Below are positions 12,340 to 23,782 of a DNA stretch of 64,000 bases, in pieces. The notes under the pieces are model-generated. The model did no database searches and had not been told where the DNA came from. It saw nothing but the letters and a program-made list of their open reading frames with translations. Position 1 is the stretch's first letter. Each line of letters starts with the position of its first letter. The stretch is from Macropodus opercularis (Eukaryota; Chordata; Actinopteri; Anabantiformes; Osphronemidae): positions 4,573,001 to 4,637,000 of the forward strand of contig CM061094.1 in assembly GCA_030770545.1 (NCBI GenBank), written 5' to 3'. A program made the translations under genes and the position numbers.

Positions 12340-13533
12340 ATGAGAACTGATCTGAGGACGCTTCACCGTTGGCCCATCTTTTTTGAAAGATTCTCATTCT
12401 CCTTGTCTTTTCGCCCGGGCTCTGAGAACAATAAAGCTGATGCTCTGTCCAGATTTATCTCCCCAGACGACGATGCGGGGAGGGAGGAATTCATTCTACC
12501 AACATCCGTCCGCCTGGGTGCCGCCCGTCTGGCCTTGGAGGAGGAGGTGCTTCAGGCCAATCAGGGCCTTGCAGCTCCTGCGTAATGTCCCGATCAGTGC
12601 CACTTCATTCCTGACCGCCTTAGATCCAAGGTAATTCAGTTGTGGCATGACTCTCGCCTCTCTGTTCACCTTGGTTTTTCCCATACTCTACAATTAATTT
12701 CCCAGAGATTTTGGTGGTCCCATTCGGGACGATGTCAGGACATACATCTCTGCTTGCTCCACCTGTGCCAAAGCCAAACCCGGTAACCAAGCTCCGGCAG
12801 GACCCCTTCTCATCCCTAAGAGACCCTGATCTCACATTTCTGGATTTCCCCCCTCAAGAGGGAATTCCACTATTCTGTCTATCATAGACCGTCTTTCTAA
12901 AATGGCACACTTTAGAGCCGTCTTCAGTCCTCTCCAGTCCTCCTCCCACGCCCGGAAACGGCTCGGCTCCTAATTGACCATATTTTTAGACTTCATGGGA
13001 TCCCTGAAGACATTGTGTCCGATCGAGGTCCACAGTTGATAGCCCGCTTTTGGTCCGAGCTTTGCAGAGCCCTGGGTGTCAAAGTCAGCCACTCCTCCGG
13101 TTTCCACCACCAATCTAACGGTCAGACGGAGAGGCTCAACCAGGAACTCAAGAACAGTCTCCGCATCCTTTCTTCAGACAATGCCTCATCTGGGGCAGAC
13201 AATCTCACCTGGGCCGTAAATGCCCACAACCAGGGAGTCTCTTGTTTCCTCTTCCACAGGCTATTCCCCTTTCTACATTGTCTGTGGTTTTCAACACTCC
13301 TTTTTGAGCCTCAGTTAACCAAGGCGACTGTTCCATCCGCTGCTGCAGCTGCCCGCCGATGTCATTTGGCTTTGAAGCGAGCTAGGACCCTAATTGCTTT
13401 GGTATCTTCCTGCGAACGTCGGGCAAACTTACACAGTTGCCCAGCCCCCTGTTACAGTCCTGGACAGAGAGTTTGGTTTATGGACATTCCTTTGAAGGTG
13501 CACTCAGCTTTAAAGCGGATTCTTTCAATTTGA
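12340..13533 (+). pseudogene. Ty3/gypsy pol remnant: RNase H end and integrase
   Basis: The segment starts with the end of RNase H ('FFERFSFSLSFRPGSENNKA' then 'DALSRF'). After one stop comes the integrase zinc-binding region ('FIPDRLRSKVIQLWHDSRLS', then after a frameshift 'YISACSTCAKAK', the CxxC pair). The catalytic core follows with 'STILSIIDRLSKMAHF', 'MSDRGPQLIARFWSELCRAL' (second Asp) and 'GFHHQSNGQTERLNQEL' (catalytic Glu). The frame ends near the 'GQRVWFMDIPLKV' segment at 13533. No chromodomain or 3' LTR follows. Several stops and frameshifts make it inactive. It is closely related to the minus-strand remnant at 61350-62410. Confidence 0.9.
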
Positions 13534-16500
13534 GGTCATACAGTACTATCTAGACTTCCCTGGATATGACTTTAGCCATTTTTCTTTACCCACACTCAGC
13601 AATGTCTTTTCTACAGTCAATCTGAAAGAATCCACACATGTAGTAGCCGTTCCCGTGGTCAGCTGTGGGTTTTTGAAATGTTTGTTGTCCACGATGAATC
13701 ATTATGCAATTCAGAACAGGCATGTGGTGTACAGGTGCTATTCATTTTTAAGAACAATGCTGACTATCTTCATCTACAGTATGACTATCACACAGCACAT
13801 TGACGGTCATTTTTCACTTTTCATTTTGTGTGTGACTTGTAAATTAAAAACAGCATCTGAATTCTGAACAGTTAATTACTACTTTCACAGTGTTGTTGAT
13901 GTGTGAAGGAATAATGTAATGTTTCTTTAAATATGATATTTCACATTATTGCCCAATGTTACATGACATTTTGTTATTTCTATCATATCTGTGAGAGTGG
14001 AGCTGGAGCCAAGAGACAGTTACTGTAAGAGCTTTGCATAGAAGCAAAGGGGAATTCAGGAAGTCTAAAAATACACCTAGTGTACCAGCACCATAAAAGC
14101 CGACAAATAAACAAGCTGCATGTTGTTTGTATAAACTTTGTGAAACAAAGAAAATAAAACTAGCCCATTTTCATAAAATGTCTATTCACATTTCTTTCTC
14201 TATTTTAATGGAGGAAGTCCATTTGCCATGACTCAACTTTCAGACAACTTTACCTGGATGACTGAGAATCTCCACAGACACCATTAGTGTGATTAAAAGA
14301 GAGATAATTGTAGCATGCAACTCACATTTTCACTTTGATGTGTGTTGAGCAAATTATATGCAGTATTTTACAATAATTAATTGAAGTACTGTATTAACTT
14401 TAAGTGCTGTATTTTTCAAATTACAGAAAAAGACTTCAAGAAAAATTCCTGTTATACAGTAGTAACAATAAAACATGGCTTTGTTTATTTTTTCACTTAG
14501 AAAATTAGTTCACTTGTTTTTTGCTGTTTCTATTTGTTTGGTTTGTTTTTCTTAGTTTTAATTGTACTGCGATTTTGAAATTGCAGTTTATTGTTTAATA
14601 GGCCTGCCAGCAAACATTTTGTGGAGGCTAATAGGGATGCAAATTAAGCAACACAAATGTAAATATTGTAATTGTAATATTGTAGTTATTTTTTTCCCTT
14701 CAGGATATATAAACTCTTATGCTATTTGAAATAATATTTTAATTTCAATATTGCTGATATAAAATGAAATTTAGCCCTTTTTATGCCTTTTTTCTGTAGG
14801 TTCATCTTTGTGTACATGTGAGTGGCTGCAGGAAGTGATGACATTTAGAGAAGTGAGTAAAAGCCACAGTTACCACACTTAGCAAAACAATTAGTACACA
14901 CCGTCCATACAGTTTGCCCTCACAGCAACAGTGTGTATGAGCTCACAGGGTCATTTGTGACTGTTGTAGTACCATTCTTGTCTTTCTTTGTGCACTCAAA
15001 AGCATTTTTTTCACTGTGTGCACTTATGTTGTGTCTCAGCTGTTTGTCTGTTTATTTAATCCCTCAGTCTCCCATCCATCTGTTCTTCTGTACTTCATCA
15101 TCATCCCATCTATCTGTTTTTATCCAACCATTTTATGTAAGTTGGATGAAAACATTACTGAAAGTGATTACAAATTTTTAAAGGATTTCTGTTTTAAGTC
15201 ATGTCATCCAATAGTGCAAATACATGCACATTATGTAGCATGATGAAAATCTAAACATTCACATCTTGTAATATGGTGATTTAAAAATTGACAGTACTGT
15301 CTGCTTCAATCTTGCATCTTGCATTCGTTGCAACACACACTCTACATTCTCCTCTTCGTGTATGAAGAGTAATAAGGAACATTTAGTAGAAAATGAATAT
15401 CTGAAATTTTCTGCCTGGAAGTATATTTGATTTAAAACAACATAGATTTGACTCCCTTTGCATGTAAAGATAGACTCATTTGTGTCGTTTTTTTCTAATG
15501 CAAAACCTTGAAGATGGGAATACAGAAGGTGTGATTGTGTTCTTCATGAAACATAATGAGGATCAGAAATTAAAAAAACTGTTTAAGAAGGAATGTCACA
15601 AATCGGGACAAGTGGGAAGGTAAAAGGTAGAGATGTAGGAAGAGGTGAAGAGAAGAGGAGGAGGAAAAAATGGATTAAAAAGAACAAAGGATGGTGATGG
15701 AAGAGAGAAACGATTTTACGATTTGGCAGCAGGAAGAGCGTCAAAGCCAACTTCACCCACTGAGTCCTCTCTGCTTCTCACTCATATTGTCTTCTGTCAA
15801 CATCTCACCTTTTTAAATAAATGAATTGTGAAAGTGTAAAATTAACTCCCTTCAACTTGAAAAAAGCTCAAATGAATAAAGCTTTCACAATTTTCTTGTC
15901 AACCAACAAATGATTCACTGAATGATCAGTTCTATGGTAGAGTGGTGCTTGGTATGTGAGTGTCATGTTTTTCCCTAGCTCTCTTACTCGCTTGCCATGC
16001 ACATTGGGAGTCAGTAGAAGCCCTGTAACATTTTTTTCTGCTCCAGGCCACCTGGGTGGTTAATCTGGCCATGGAATTTGTGATCTTCCCAAGGAGATCT
16101 CATCAGATCTCATGTTGATTTAACCATGTACTTAATTTACAAACTTTCAAAATGGTTTCATAATACAAATATTCCTCTGTCTTAACTTATATAATCAGAT
16201 CCTGAAAAAAAGAAGTTCTGTACTGTTCAAGTGCTGCTCAAGGGGCACAGAAAGAAAACTACACAGTTACTTTAAGATGAGCACACAGTTATAGTCATTC
16301 CTTATATGTGAGACAAGGCACATGCAGGACATTTTGTGTTTTTAGTCCCCTGTGTTTCTGTGTTGTTTTTTCTTTGCAGCCATCTCATGTCACGACATGC
16401 TTGAACTGCAGCATGTGATTGTTTATGTGCGTGTGTGTGTTTCAGTTGTGTATGAGTGTGTGTGTGTCAACTTTTCCATCACTGGTTCCTGACAGCGGGG

Positions 16501-17998
16501 TGTCAGAACTCACTGACAGCTGACCCACACAGTCTGCATCACTAATGAAAGCACCCAGATACACACACTTCCTAAAATGTCTCCAATATGCACAAAGACA
16601 CTTTTCTATCCACTACTCCCATTCTCAGTTCTCACATCTTTCTCCTTCTGAGTCAATGTGTGTGGTACATTATGTGGGTAAGTGTGTGTGCGGACAGCTG
16701 TGCACCACCAATCTTCTATCCTTCCCTGTGGACAGTTCACACTGTGCAGGTGTGCACCAGCTCTCCTCTATACGCCCTACACACACACCAGACATGGTCC
16801 ATACTGGGTCCATTGTGAAAAGGAAAGATCAAACCTTTTACTGTACATGCAGACTCTGTACTGACCCTCTTGAACTGGGGATGACAATCTTTAACTTACT
16901 GATTGCAGACATGCAAACAAGGAACTACTGACTTGCCCCTTAGGCTGGAAAGGCGGTACTATCCTCTGTCTGTTTTGTCTTCCACCAGACTAAGGTACGT
17001 ACATTCCATTAGGCTCACCAAGCAGTGTCTGACTGTCAAAACAGGTGTGGATGATGTTAATGTTTATAGCAAAATCGTTTTCACTTTCAGATGAATTCTG
17101 AGGAGAGCTTGTGTGGTGCTGGTACAGTAGGTCCGGTCATTTGGCAAACACCACAGCTGTAAAGTGTCTTTTTGAAGGCGTGACACTGGCTCATGGCTCA
17201 TGTCAGCTTGCACCATGTTTGATAGATATAAGGTCATTACTCAATAGTAAGGACCTGAACACTTGGATCATCTCTACAGATACAGGCAGGCCCACTTGTC
17301 TAATTTCCCATCTCTGTAGCATACACATGTGCATACAGACACCCGAGTACTGATGCCAGCCTTTCCTGTGAGGGCAAAGTCAAGTGTTGCGCTGATGTTT
17401 TTCTCGCGTCATGAATATTAATGACTCACCCTTTCCATCAAAACACAACTCTCCATCAAAACACAACTCATTTAAACAGAGACCAAACCCCATGTTCCAA
17501 ACCCCATCCACAGACCGCATCAGTTTCCTTTTTGAAACTGGATGCATAGTTCATATCTAATGTCTAATTAATAAATAATATCACAATGTTTTGATTAGAA
17601 AACGTAAACAAACATCCCACTAAAAGATAGAGAATGACCCTAGAGAATGAATTTTACTCTTTATTTTGGAAACAGGTGTAGAGGTGAACAGTTTTGCAAG
17701 CAACAAAATCAACACAAATGAGACAAATAACAGAGCCTGCATGTTCTGAAATAAACAGGGATACAGAAGTGAAAATACGAAAAGTACAAAAAAATGCAGG
17801 AAGGATAACAAAGAAGCAAGCAAGACTAAAATCTTAACAGAAAAGGGGAAATGACAGAGCTTTAGGACAGTATGTGAAGAAAAGCTTATGTATTTAGTGC
17901 AGGAGGGAGGTGTGGGTGAGATGTGTAGATGGTAAACCTGTGCACAAGGCTGAGGAGTGATGTACCCAGATTTGCAGTCAATTAGTTAGGATTTACAG
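13534..17998. other. Unassigned AT-rich DNA
   Basis: No gene or recognised transposon. Small (TG)n stretches lie at 16430-16465. A direct repeat of 'ccatcaaaacacaactc' occurs at about 17436-17470. Frames such as 16545-16931 plus have no motif and overlap others. Confidence 0.55.
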
Positions 17999-18054
17999 CA
18001 CCTATGATAAGATCCTTGTTGACTGTGCGGTTTCATATTAGTCCAACGGTACAG
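17999..18054 (+). CDS. Candidate internal exon (partial gene, unidentified)
   Basis: The block lies between an acceptor-like 'ggatttacag' and a strong donor 'ACAG|gtaagc'. Read in the only open frame it gives 'PMIRSLLTVRFHISPTVQ', ending in phase 0, and it joins in frame to the candidate exon at 18133 (or 18148). The acceptor lacks a good pyrimidine tract, so this could instead be an initial exon starting at ATG 18004. The product is unknown and composition alone does not prove coding. Confidence 0.3.
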
Positions 18055-18132
18055 GTAAGCCCTCATACTTTCATCCTTTCTTTCCCCACTTTTTCTCTAC
18101 CTCTCTTACTCTTTTCTTTCTGCCTTTCTCAG

Positions 18133-18249
18133 CTCTGCTTTGTGCAGGCACTGGTGGAGCAGCAAGAGCCACCTGTAATCAAGCCTAAACCTCCCCCGAG
18201 GCCCACCAAGAAGACCCTCACAAACAAAACGCTTTATGAAGGGAGATGA
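18133..18249 (+). CDS. Candidate terminal exon with proline-rich C-terminus (unidentified)
   Basis: A pyrimidine-rich acceptor ('ctttctttctgcctttctcag', with a second AG 15 bp on after 'tgcttttgtgcag'-like sequence) precedes an open frame that ends in TGA at 18247-18249. The peptide contains 'ALVEQQEPPVIKPKPPPRPT' and ends 'LTNKTLYEGR'. The KPKPPPRP stretch resembles a binding site for SH3 domains, as found in the tails of many signalling proteins. Both acceptors keep the same phase as the candidate exon ending at 18054. A C-run/CA microsatellite begins 28 bp after the stop. I could not assign a gene; codon quality and splice signals make a real last exon plausible. Confidence 0.45.
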   Translation, partial: LCFVQALVEQQEPPVIKPKPPPRPTKKTLTNKTLYEGR

Positions 18250-18277
18250 CTCCCCCCTCCACACACGCACACACAGA

Positions 18278-18308
<31 letters not shown>

Positions 18309-18319
18309 ACACACACACA
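18278..18319 (+). repeat. (C)17 followed by (CA)n
   Basis: A 17-base C run passes directly into about twelve CA units. It produces spurious Gly/Cys/Val frames on the opposite strand. Confidence 0.95.
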
Positions 18320-18943
18320 AGCTTCCTCGAAAGATGTGAAAAACAGAGTGAATCATGTTGGGTTTGTGTTATACTGTAACTATTCTTTTGCCAACAATTT
18401 TTAGCTTTTCAGATGCTGCATTTTTATTTGATGTGGAAATTCTTCATGCCAGCAGTATTGTGTTTTTGGTTGTTGGGATGCAACAAGAACACAAGTAAAC
18501 AATATAAACAAACAGACAGACAAACAAACAAACAACCACAAGGAGCCTTAATGTCACAAACTCTGTCTGCATTCTTCCCTACTTAATCATCTTTGCATCT
18601 CCCATATCTGCCTCTTCTGCTCACTCTCTACCTATTCTTTGACTAATCTGTTGCTCTGACTGTGAGACCAGTATGCCTGAGTATCTCTGTATGGTTAGTA
18701 AAATGCTTTAACATCAGTTTTTCTTTAGCTTTTTGTATGTGGGTACATACTGTAGACCACAGTGAAAAGGGCATGTTGGCTACAATTGAGTGAGCTGTGG
18801 TTGTGGAAAATGTGCAATACTAGCCCTACACAGTCGACAGCGTTAGATGCATTCACAAGCCTTACTACAATCCCTGGCTGGGGTGGGGGTTCATTATGTA
18901 TCTAATGTTAATTTTTCATTCACAATATCTGTTGTAAATATAT
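18320..18943. other. Unassigned DNA
   Basis: No gene or recognised repeat, apart from a short 'aaacaaacagacagacaaac' low-complexity run near 18510. Confidence 0.55.
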
Positions 18944-19300
18944 TGTTACGTTCTGGTCCTCAGGGATCTGAGGACTTCAGCTTTTCTGTCCGTCTCTTGG
19001 TGTCACGTTCTCCCTGTGTGCTCCTCCCTTGTCATTAGTAGTATCAACTGTGTTTAATTTCCTGCTTGGTTGTATTTAAGCCTCCCTCCTTGTGTCGGTC
19101 CTTGTCGGTTTGTTGGAATGCTGTTACCTGTAATATAAGTTCTTAGTTGTGTTTCTGTGTATGTCAAGTCAAGCGATGTCAAGTCAAGTGAAGTCATATA
19201 AGCTGTTGGGTCCACTCTCTAGTCATAGTCACAATCAGTCATAGTCCGGCTCTCCTGTCAATATTCACAGTTTCTGTGAGCCAAGCCACGATTTGTAACA
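18944..19300 (+). mobile_element. Solo LTR, same family as 63352-63739
   Basis: Begins TGTTACG and ends TAACA. It shares, in order, with 63352-63739: 'ctcctcccttgt', 'taatttcctg', a TATA-like 'gtatttaagcc', a 'cttgtcggtttgt' block and an array of 'gtcaa' repeats (about 19165-19195). No internal retroelement sequence adjoins either side, so it is a solo LTR left by recombination between two LTRs. The flanking five bases do not form a clear target duplication, so the ends may be off by a few bases. Confidence 0.75.
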
Positions 19301-20149
19301 GATGTGCTTTGGCATCATCAAGACGTAATGTTCAGCATTTATTAGGGTGAGCAGAAAGCAGTTGAGGTGAGATTCAATACCTTTCAGTCTGAGGCTGAAC
19401 TTGGCTTTAATGAATACATGAATTTTCTTTATGACACAAGTTATGAAGTAGTTTCACAGTTTTGTTTTTGTATTTTTTCACATTGTCTCAAATTAGATGC
19501 ACAAGCATCTACATCCCCCTGATGGGCTAACTGGTTGCCTCCTTGGAGACCAAGGGTCTGATGATACAGATTACTTTCTATTTTGTGAAAATGATTACTC
19601 TTTTTGAGCATGATTGCCTGCTTGAGTTTTATTAAAATAAATTCCTAGAAGATGAGCCATTCTTTCATATTGTTTGTCATGTACAGTATGAGAGCGCTGT
19701 GCTGCTTTTCTAAATGATGCACCATTCTCAGGAGAACATCTCTGAGCGGATGATGTACTGTAATTAGCTTTGAAGAGTTAGATACAGAAGTGCTGTCTGC
19801 TGCTCAGTGACTACCTACTGTATAGTATATTATGAAAGAAATAATACTTCAGGTAAAAACAGGTATTAATGCACACTGTATGTATGTGGCTGCCCACTGC
19901 TTCCCCCAGGGCAGGGACTAATTCCCCTACTGTGGGTGGATTTTCTTAACTGGTTCCATCAATGGAGAGCCACTGCTCTCTATGGAGATCTTTATATTTG
20001 ATGTTCCCTCACTTAAGCAACGAAAAAATTTAAAAAATTAAAAAACACTGGCCATGTAGCATCCCCCTTTGAACTACCAACAGTCTGAAACATTTGGGGA
20101 GTTTTTGGAGAGTAATGCCTTACCATACTTAATATATACACTAAATACG
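19301..20149. other. Unassigned DNA
   Basis: No gene or clearly recognised repeat. The last 150 bp may belong to the decayed Tc1-like element that follows. Confidence 0.5.
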
Positions 20150-20635
20150 CAGTTGTCCTGGATGTTTTTTTATTTTGCGTTAAACATAAACATTTTAAAT
20201 TGGTGAAAGGTCTGGACTGTATCCAGATTAATTATTCTGCTAAAATATCCATGGCCTTCCCTGAAAAAAACATCATCATCTGGGTGGGAATATGTGCTGC
20301 TATTAAATACGTCTGGCTTTTAGCATTGAGGGAGCCTTTCCAGATGTGCAAACTTCTAAATCAGTAGGAACTAATGGCCCTCCACATTGATAGGTGGAAG
20401 GTTTATCGCTCTGTATTTATATTGAGGAACATTATTCTTTTATTCTTTGACAATTTGCAGACTCAGATTTTGACATATTGGTGAACTGCTACCCACCCGC
20501 TACTGAGCCCTTTTTTTTACGGTACTTGCTCTTTTCATATCTAGTTGTGATACTGACCTGTTGCCAATTAGCTTAATTAGCTATAAAATGTTCTTGTAGC
20601 GCTTACTTGTTTGTACCACCTTCCTTAGTAGCCAT
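20150..20635 (-). mobile_element. Decayed Tc1-like transposon with internal deletion
   Basis: The order of landmarks matches an abundant fish Tc1-like element read antisense: 'ggtgaaaggtctggactg' (20203), 'ccttccctgaaaaa' with 'catcatctgggtgggaa' (20251-20290), 'cagatgtgcaaacttc' (20341), 'aacattattctttta' with 'gacaatttgcag' (20428-20460) and 'tactgacctgttgccaatta' (20551). The central several hundred bases of the transposase gene are missing between about 20380 and 20425. No open frame remains. Recognition is from memory of the repeat consensus. Confidence 0.7.
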
Positions 20636-20741
20636 GTGTGTGTATGAAGTCTGTTCTCCTCAGTGAAGGCCATCACCGTCACTGCATCTCTAGTCGTTTG
20701 ACTGGAAAAATGTCAAAAGAGAGATTTATTCAACATTTTTA

Positions 20742-20790
20742 CACACACACACACACACACACACGTACCCCCCATACACACATACACACA
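20742..20790 (+). repeat. (AC)n microsatellite, interrupted
   Basis: Eleven AC units followed by 'gtaccccccatac' and more ACAC/CATA units. Confidence 0.9.
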
Positions 20791-23280
20791 TCTAATTTCA
20801 ACTTCATTCAGTTCAAGGTCGAAGACTTGAAAAGTAAAGTTAATGTCAGCCCATTATCCTGAAGCCACACCCTTCTGTATTATTTTACACACATTCTGTC
20901 CTCTGAAGACCAGCGACACAGACTTACAAAAGACACAAATTTGAGCATACTTACAACATGTATGTTTCCATACTGACATAAATAAACAAGCAAGAGTGCA
21001 TATATTGTGGTTACACACACTCACATACCCTTCAGAGCTGCACACCACGTCTCTTATCAGGTCAGCCATTAATGATGCTGAAGGGATTTAGCAAAATGGA
21101 AGTGAGAGCAAATTGTTGTGAAATGCTGCTTCTCCAAATGAACTTGAGGTCATGTGTTTGGAGATTTAGAAGGACAGAAGGAGGGACGTAAATTCAGACC
21201 GCACCATGGTTTTAAAAAGGGAAATCTGCATAATTTCTGGCAGATGATTGGCAGGAGAGGGTGTGGAGGGAAAGGAGAACAGAGAACAAGGAGGAAGCAA
21301 ACATGAAAGAAGTGAGAATGAGATTCTGTAAACACCTCAATATTTCATTGGTAGCGATGGTTTCTACAAAACACTAATTGGAAAACTGAGAATTTTTAAA
21401 TAACAGGCTCATTACGTGAATTACATCACAGCAACTCATATGACTCAGATGTGCATCTGATCCCTACAGTACTGGCCTGTGTGAAGTATGCATCTGGGCA
21501 TGACGAGTTGTCTCAAAGGAGGGTCTCCTCCCAGACCCACATCAGGGGATCAGTGAGCTCCTGAACCGTCTGTGGTGATATTTGCTGGCATATGTCGCAA
21601 AGGTGCTCAGTTGGAACATTAATGACATCAATGCATTTGTGAGGACCTCCCTAAGAGGATTTCAGAAACATGCACCGACAGCTTGCTGGACATTTTGCAG
21701 TGCTCCTCCTGTACCCCTCTTGTACTTCGTCCTTCCTCTGCTTTGTTGTGTTGGCATGTACTGGCAATCCAGTACATTATTACCAGTCGTGTTACATATG
21801 TCATTTTAAAAAAGCTTGCTTATTTCCATAGCTGTAATCGAGTCACATGATATTAATCGTGAACTTTAAGGACCTACCATAAGAGGTAAGGGTGATTTTA
21901 CAACACATGATCTGTCTCATTGTTCTTGTTGTAGAGGCGAAACAAATGTAAACACACTGACCATGTTTCTTTAAGGACACAGGATAACAGACACTGTGGT
22001 GAAAGCAATTTGTCCACAGCAGGCGGATGTTCATATATTTTGTTACTTCATCAGCTCTTTGCCACATGAGTGAATACTGCGCACCACGCTGAGTCGAGTG
22101 GAGCCCAGGTATAGCCACAACCTTGAGCTATGGTATTGTGCTGCAGTGCTGAGCTGTGATGTAAATGTAAGGGACAGATTCCTAAAAGGCATAAAATCCT
22201 CCGCTGGTTGCATAGTGATGGGTGAGACGGTATGTTCAGCATGCAACCTACCACCTCAATTAGCAAATTATCTACTTTAAAGAGGCACATTTATACACTA
22301 CAGCATCATAAGAGAGGCCATAAGAGAGGCCATATTAGAGGTAAACACCACTCCACCATGATATCAGATTCCAGGTTTTGAGAGATAAATTAACCAAGTG
22401 CACATGTAACTCAAACTAAAAGGAGGTCCAGTGTCATACATGTAGCCACTGGATTGTATAAATATGAAAACATGACTTTACATGAGTATTTTAGTACAAA
22501 TATTGCATATTACAATTAACAATCTTCCAACAAAACAGTGATACATGGCAGCTTGTCCTTCAGTTCTGAGGTTCATGGCCTGATGTAGAATGGCTGTGAT
22601 GGTCATAAGGACGACACTGGCCAGGAGACACATAAAGAACAGGTGTTTTGCTGCTTCCCGACTTTGCAGCCATGACTAACCTTTACATTTTCTCTGAGGG
22701 CTGCTTTCTCTTATTACCTTGCTGGACATTACTGAAAGGCTAATGTCTATTATCACTCTGTTAGCCTCCTCTCTTACTATGTCTTGTCCCTCAAAATTAG
22801 TAGCTGCTCACTTGGAATAGAGTGAAGTTTTTTTATTTGACAAAAAATTATCAAAAAACTTATACTAAGATATATTAAAAGTTGTGGAAACTAGTCAAAT
22901 TGCAGAAGCAAGTTTGTGACCAACACGGCCCTGCTAATAGAATGCAGGGACTGTACACTTGTCTAGGACTCCTCCTCAAGTTATTATCTGCATATAGGAA
23001 GTAACTGTATGTGTTTGATGATCATGAGCTTAAGATTATTCAAGCTGAAATGTATTGGCTTGTCAACCCTACATATTTGCTGGCCATCAGTGATAACACA
23101 CTCATGTGTAATTCATTGTTTTGATAGAGACAGAGGGTAAAGCTCCTTTTGCACTCTGTGCCCATTCGACATCGCCCCAGGCAAGAAAGAAAATACAGCA
23201 ATCACACGCTTATAGGTGAGAACTCACACATCCAAAAACAGACACTCACACATGTAAATAGACACACTTAAACAAAGGCA

Positions 23281-23322
23281 GCCCCCCGCCACACACACAC
23301 ACACCCACACACACACACACTC
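23281..23322 (+). repeat. (CA)n microsatellite
   Basis: Interrupted CA units preceded by CCCCCCG. Confidence 0.9.
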
Positions 23323-23737
23323 CCTCCTTATCTTTTTAGTCTGACCCGTCTCTGCCCTGATCTCCTCCTGTGCTTTGAATGTAGCTTTGATAAGTGAGCA
23401 CTAAGCAGGAGGCATGGAGGACATGGTGGAGGCTTAATGAGGAGGAGTGGGAGCAGATGAGGTAGAGGGTGTGGGGTGGGTGTAAGAGAGAAGACAGAGG
23501 ACGAAGGAAGGAAGTTGTAGCCGAGAGAAAAGTGGAGGACTGAAGAGACGTGTGTGTCTTTTTTTGTGTGTGTGCGCTTTGTCCATGGCAGCGGTGGACA
23601 CACACTGAGGAGGGAGATTGGAGGAGGACAGCGGAGAGCACACCCACTTCTCAGAGCGAGGGATTGAAGCAAGGAGAAAGAGGGGGGTGATGAAGAAGAG
23701 GAGCGATAACACCAAAGATGAGACAAAAGTGATGCAG

Positions 23738-23742
<5 letters not shown>

Positions 23743-23774
<32 letters not shown>

Positions 23775-23782
23775 CGTGTGTA
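23743..23782 (+). repeat. (TG)n microsatellite
   Basis: About 14 TG units, then CGTGCGTG variants. Confidence 0.9.

Noticed and set aside
11927..12397. 156-codon minus-strand frame with a hydrophobic stretch, as a possible membrane protein
   Set aside because: It runs antisense into gypsy RNase H sequence at 12340 and lies in a GC-rich block where all frames are long.
15722..15780. Minus-strand 'GEVGFDALPAAKS' followed by a stop, as a last exon
   Set aside because: No acceptor with a pyrimidine tract upstream and too short to judge.
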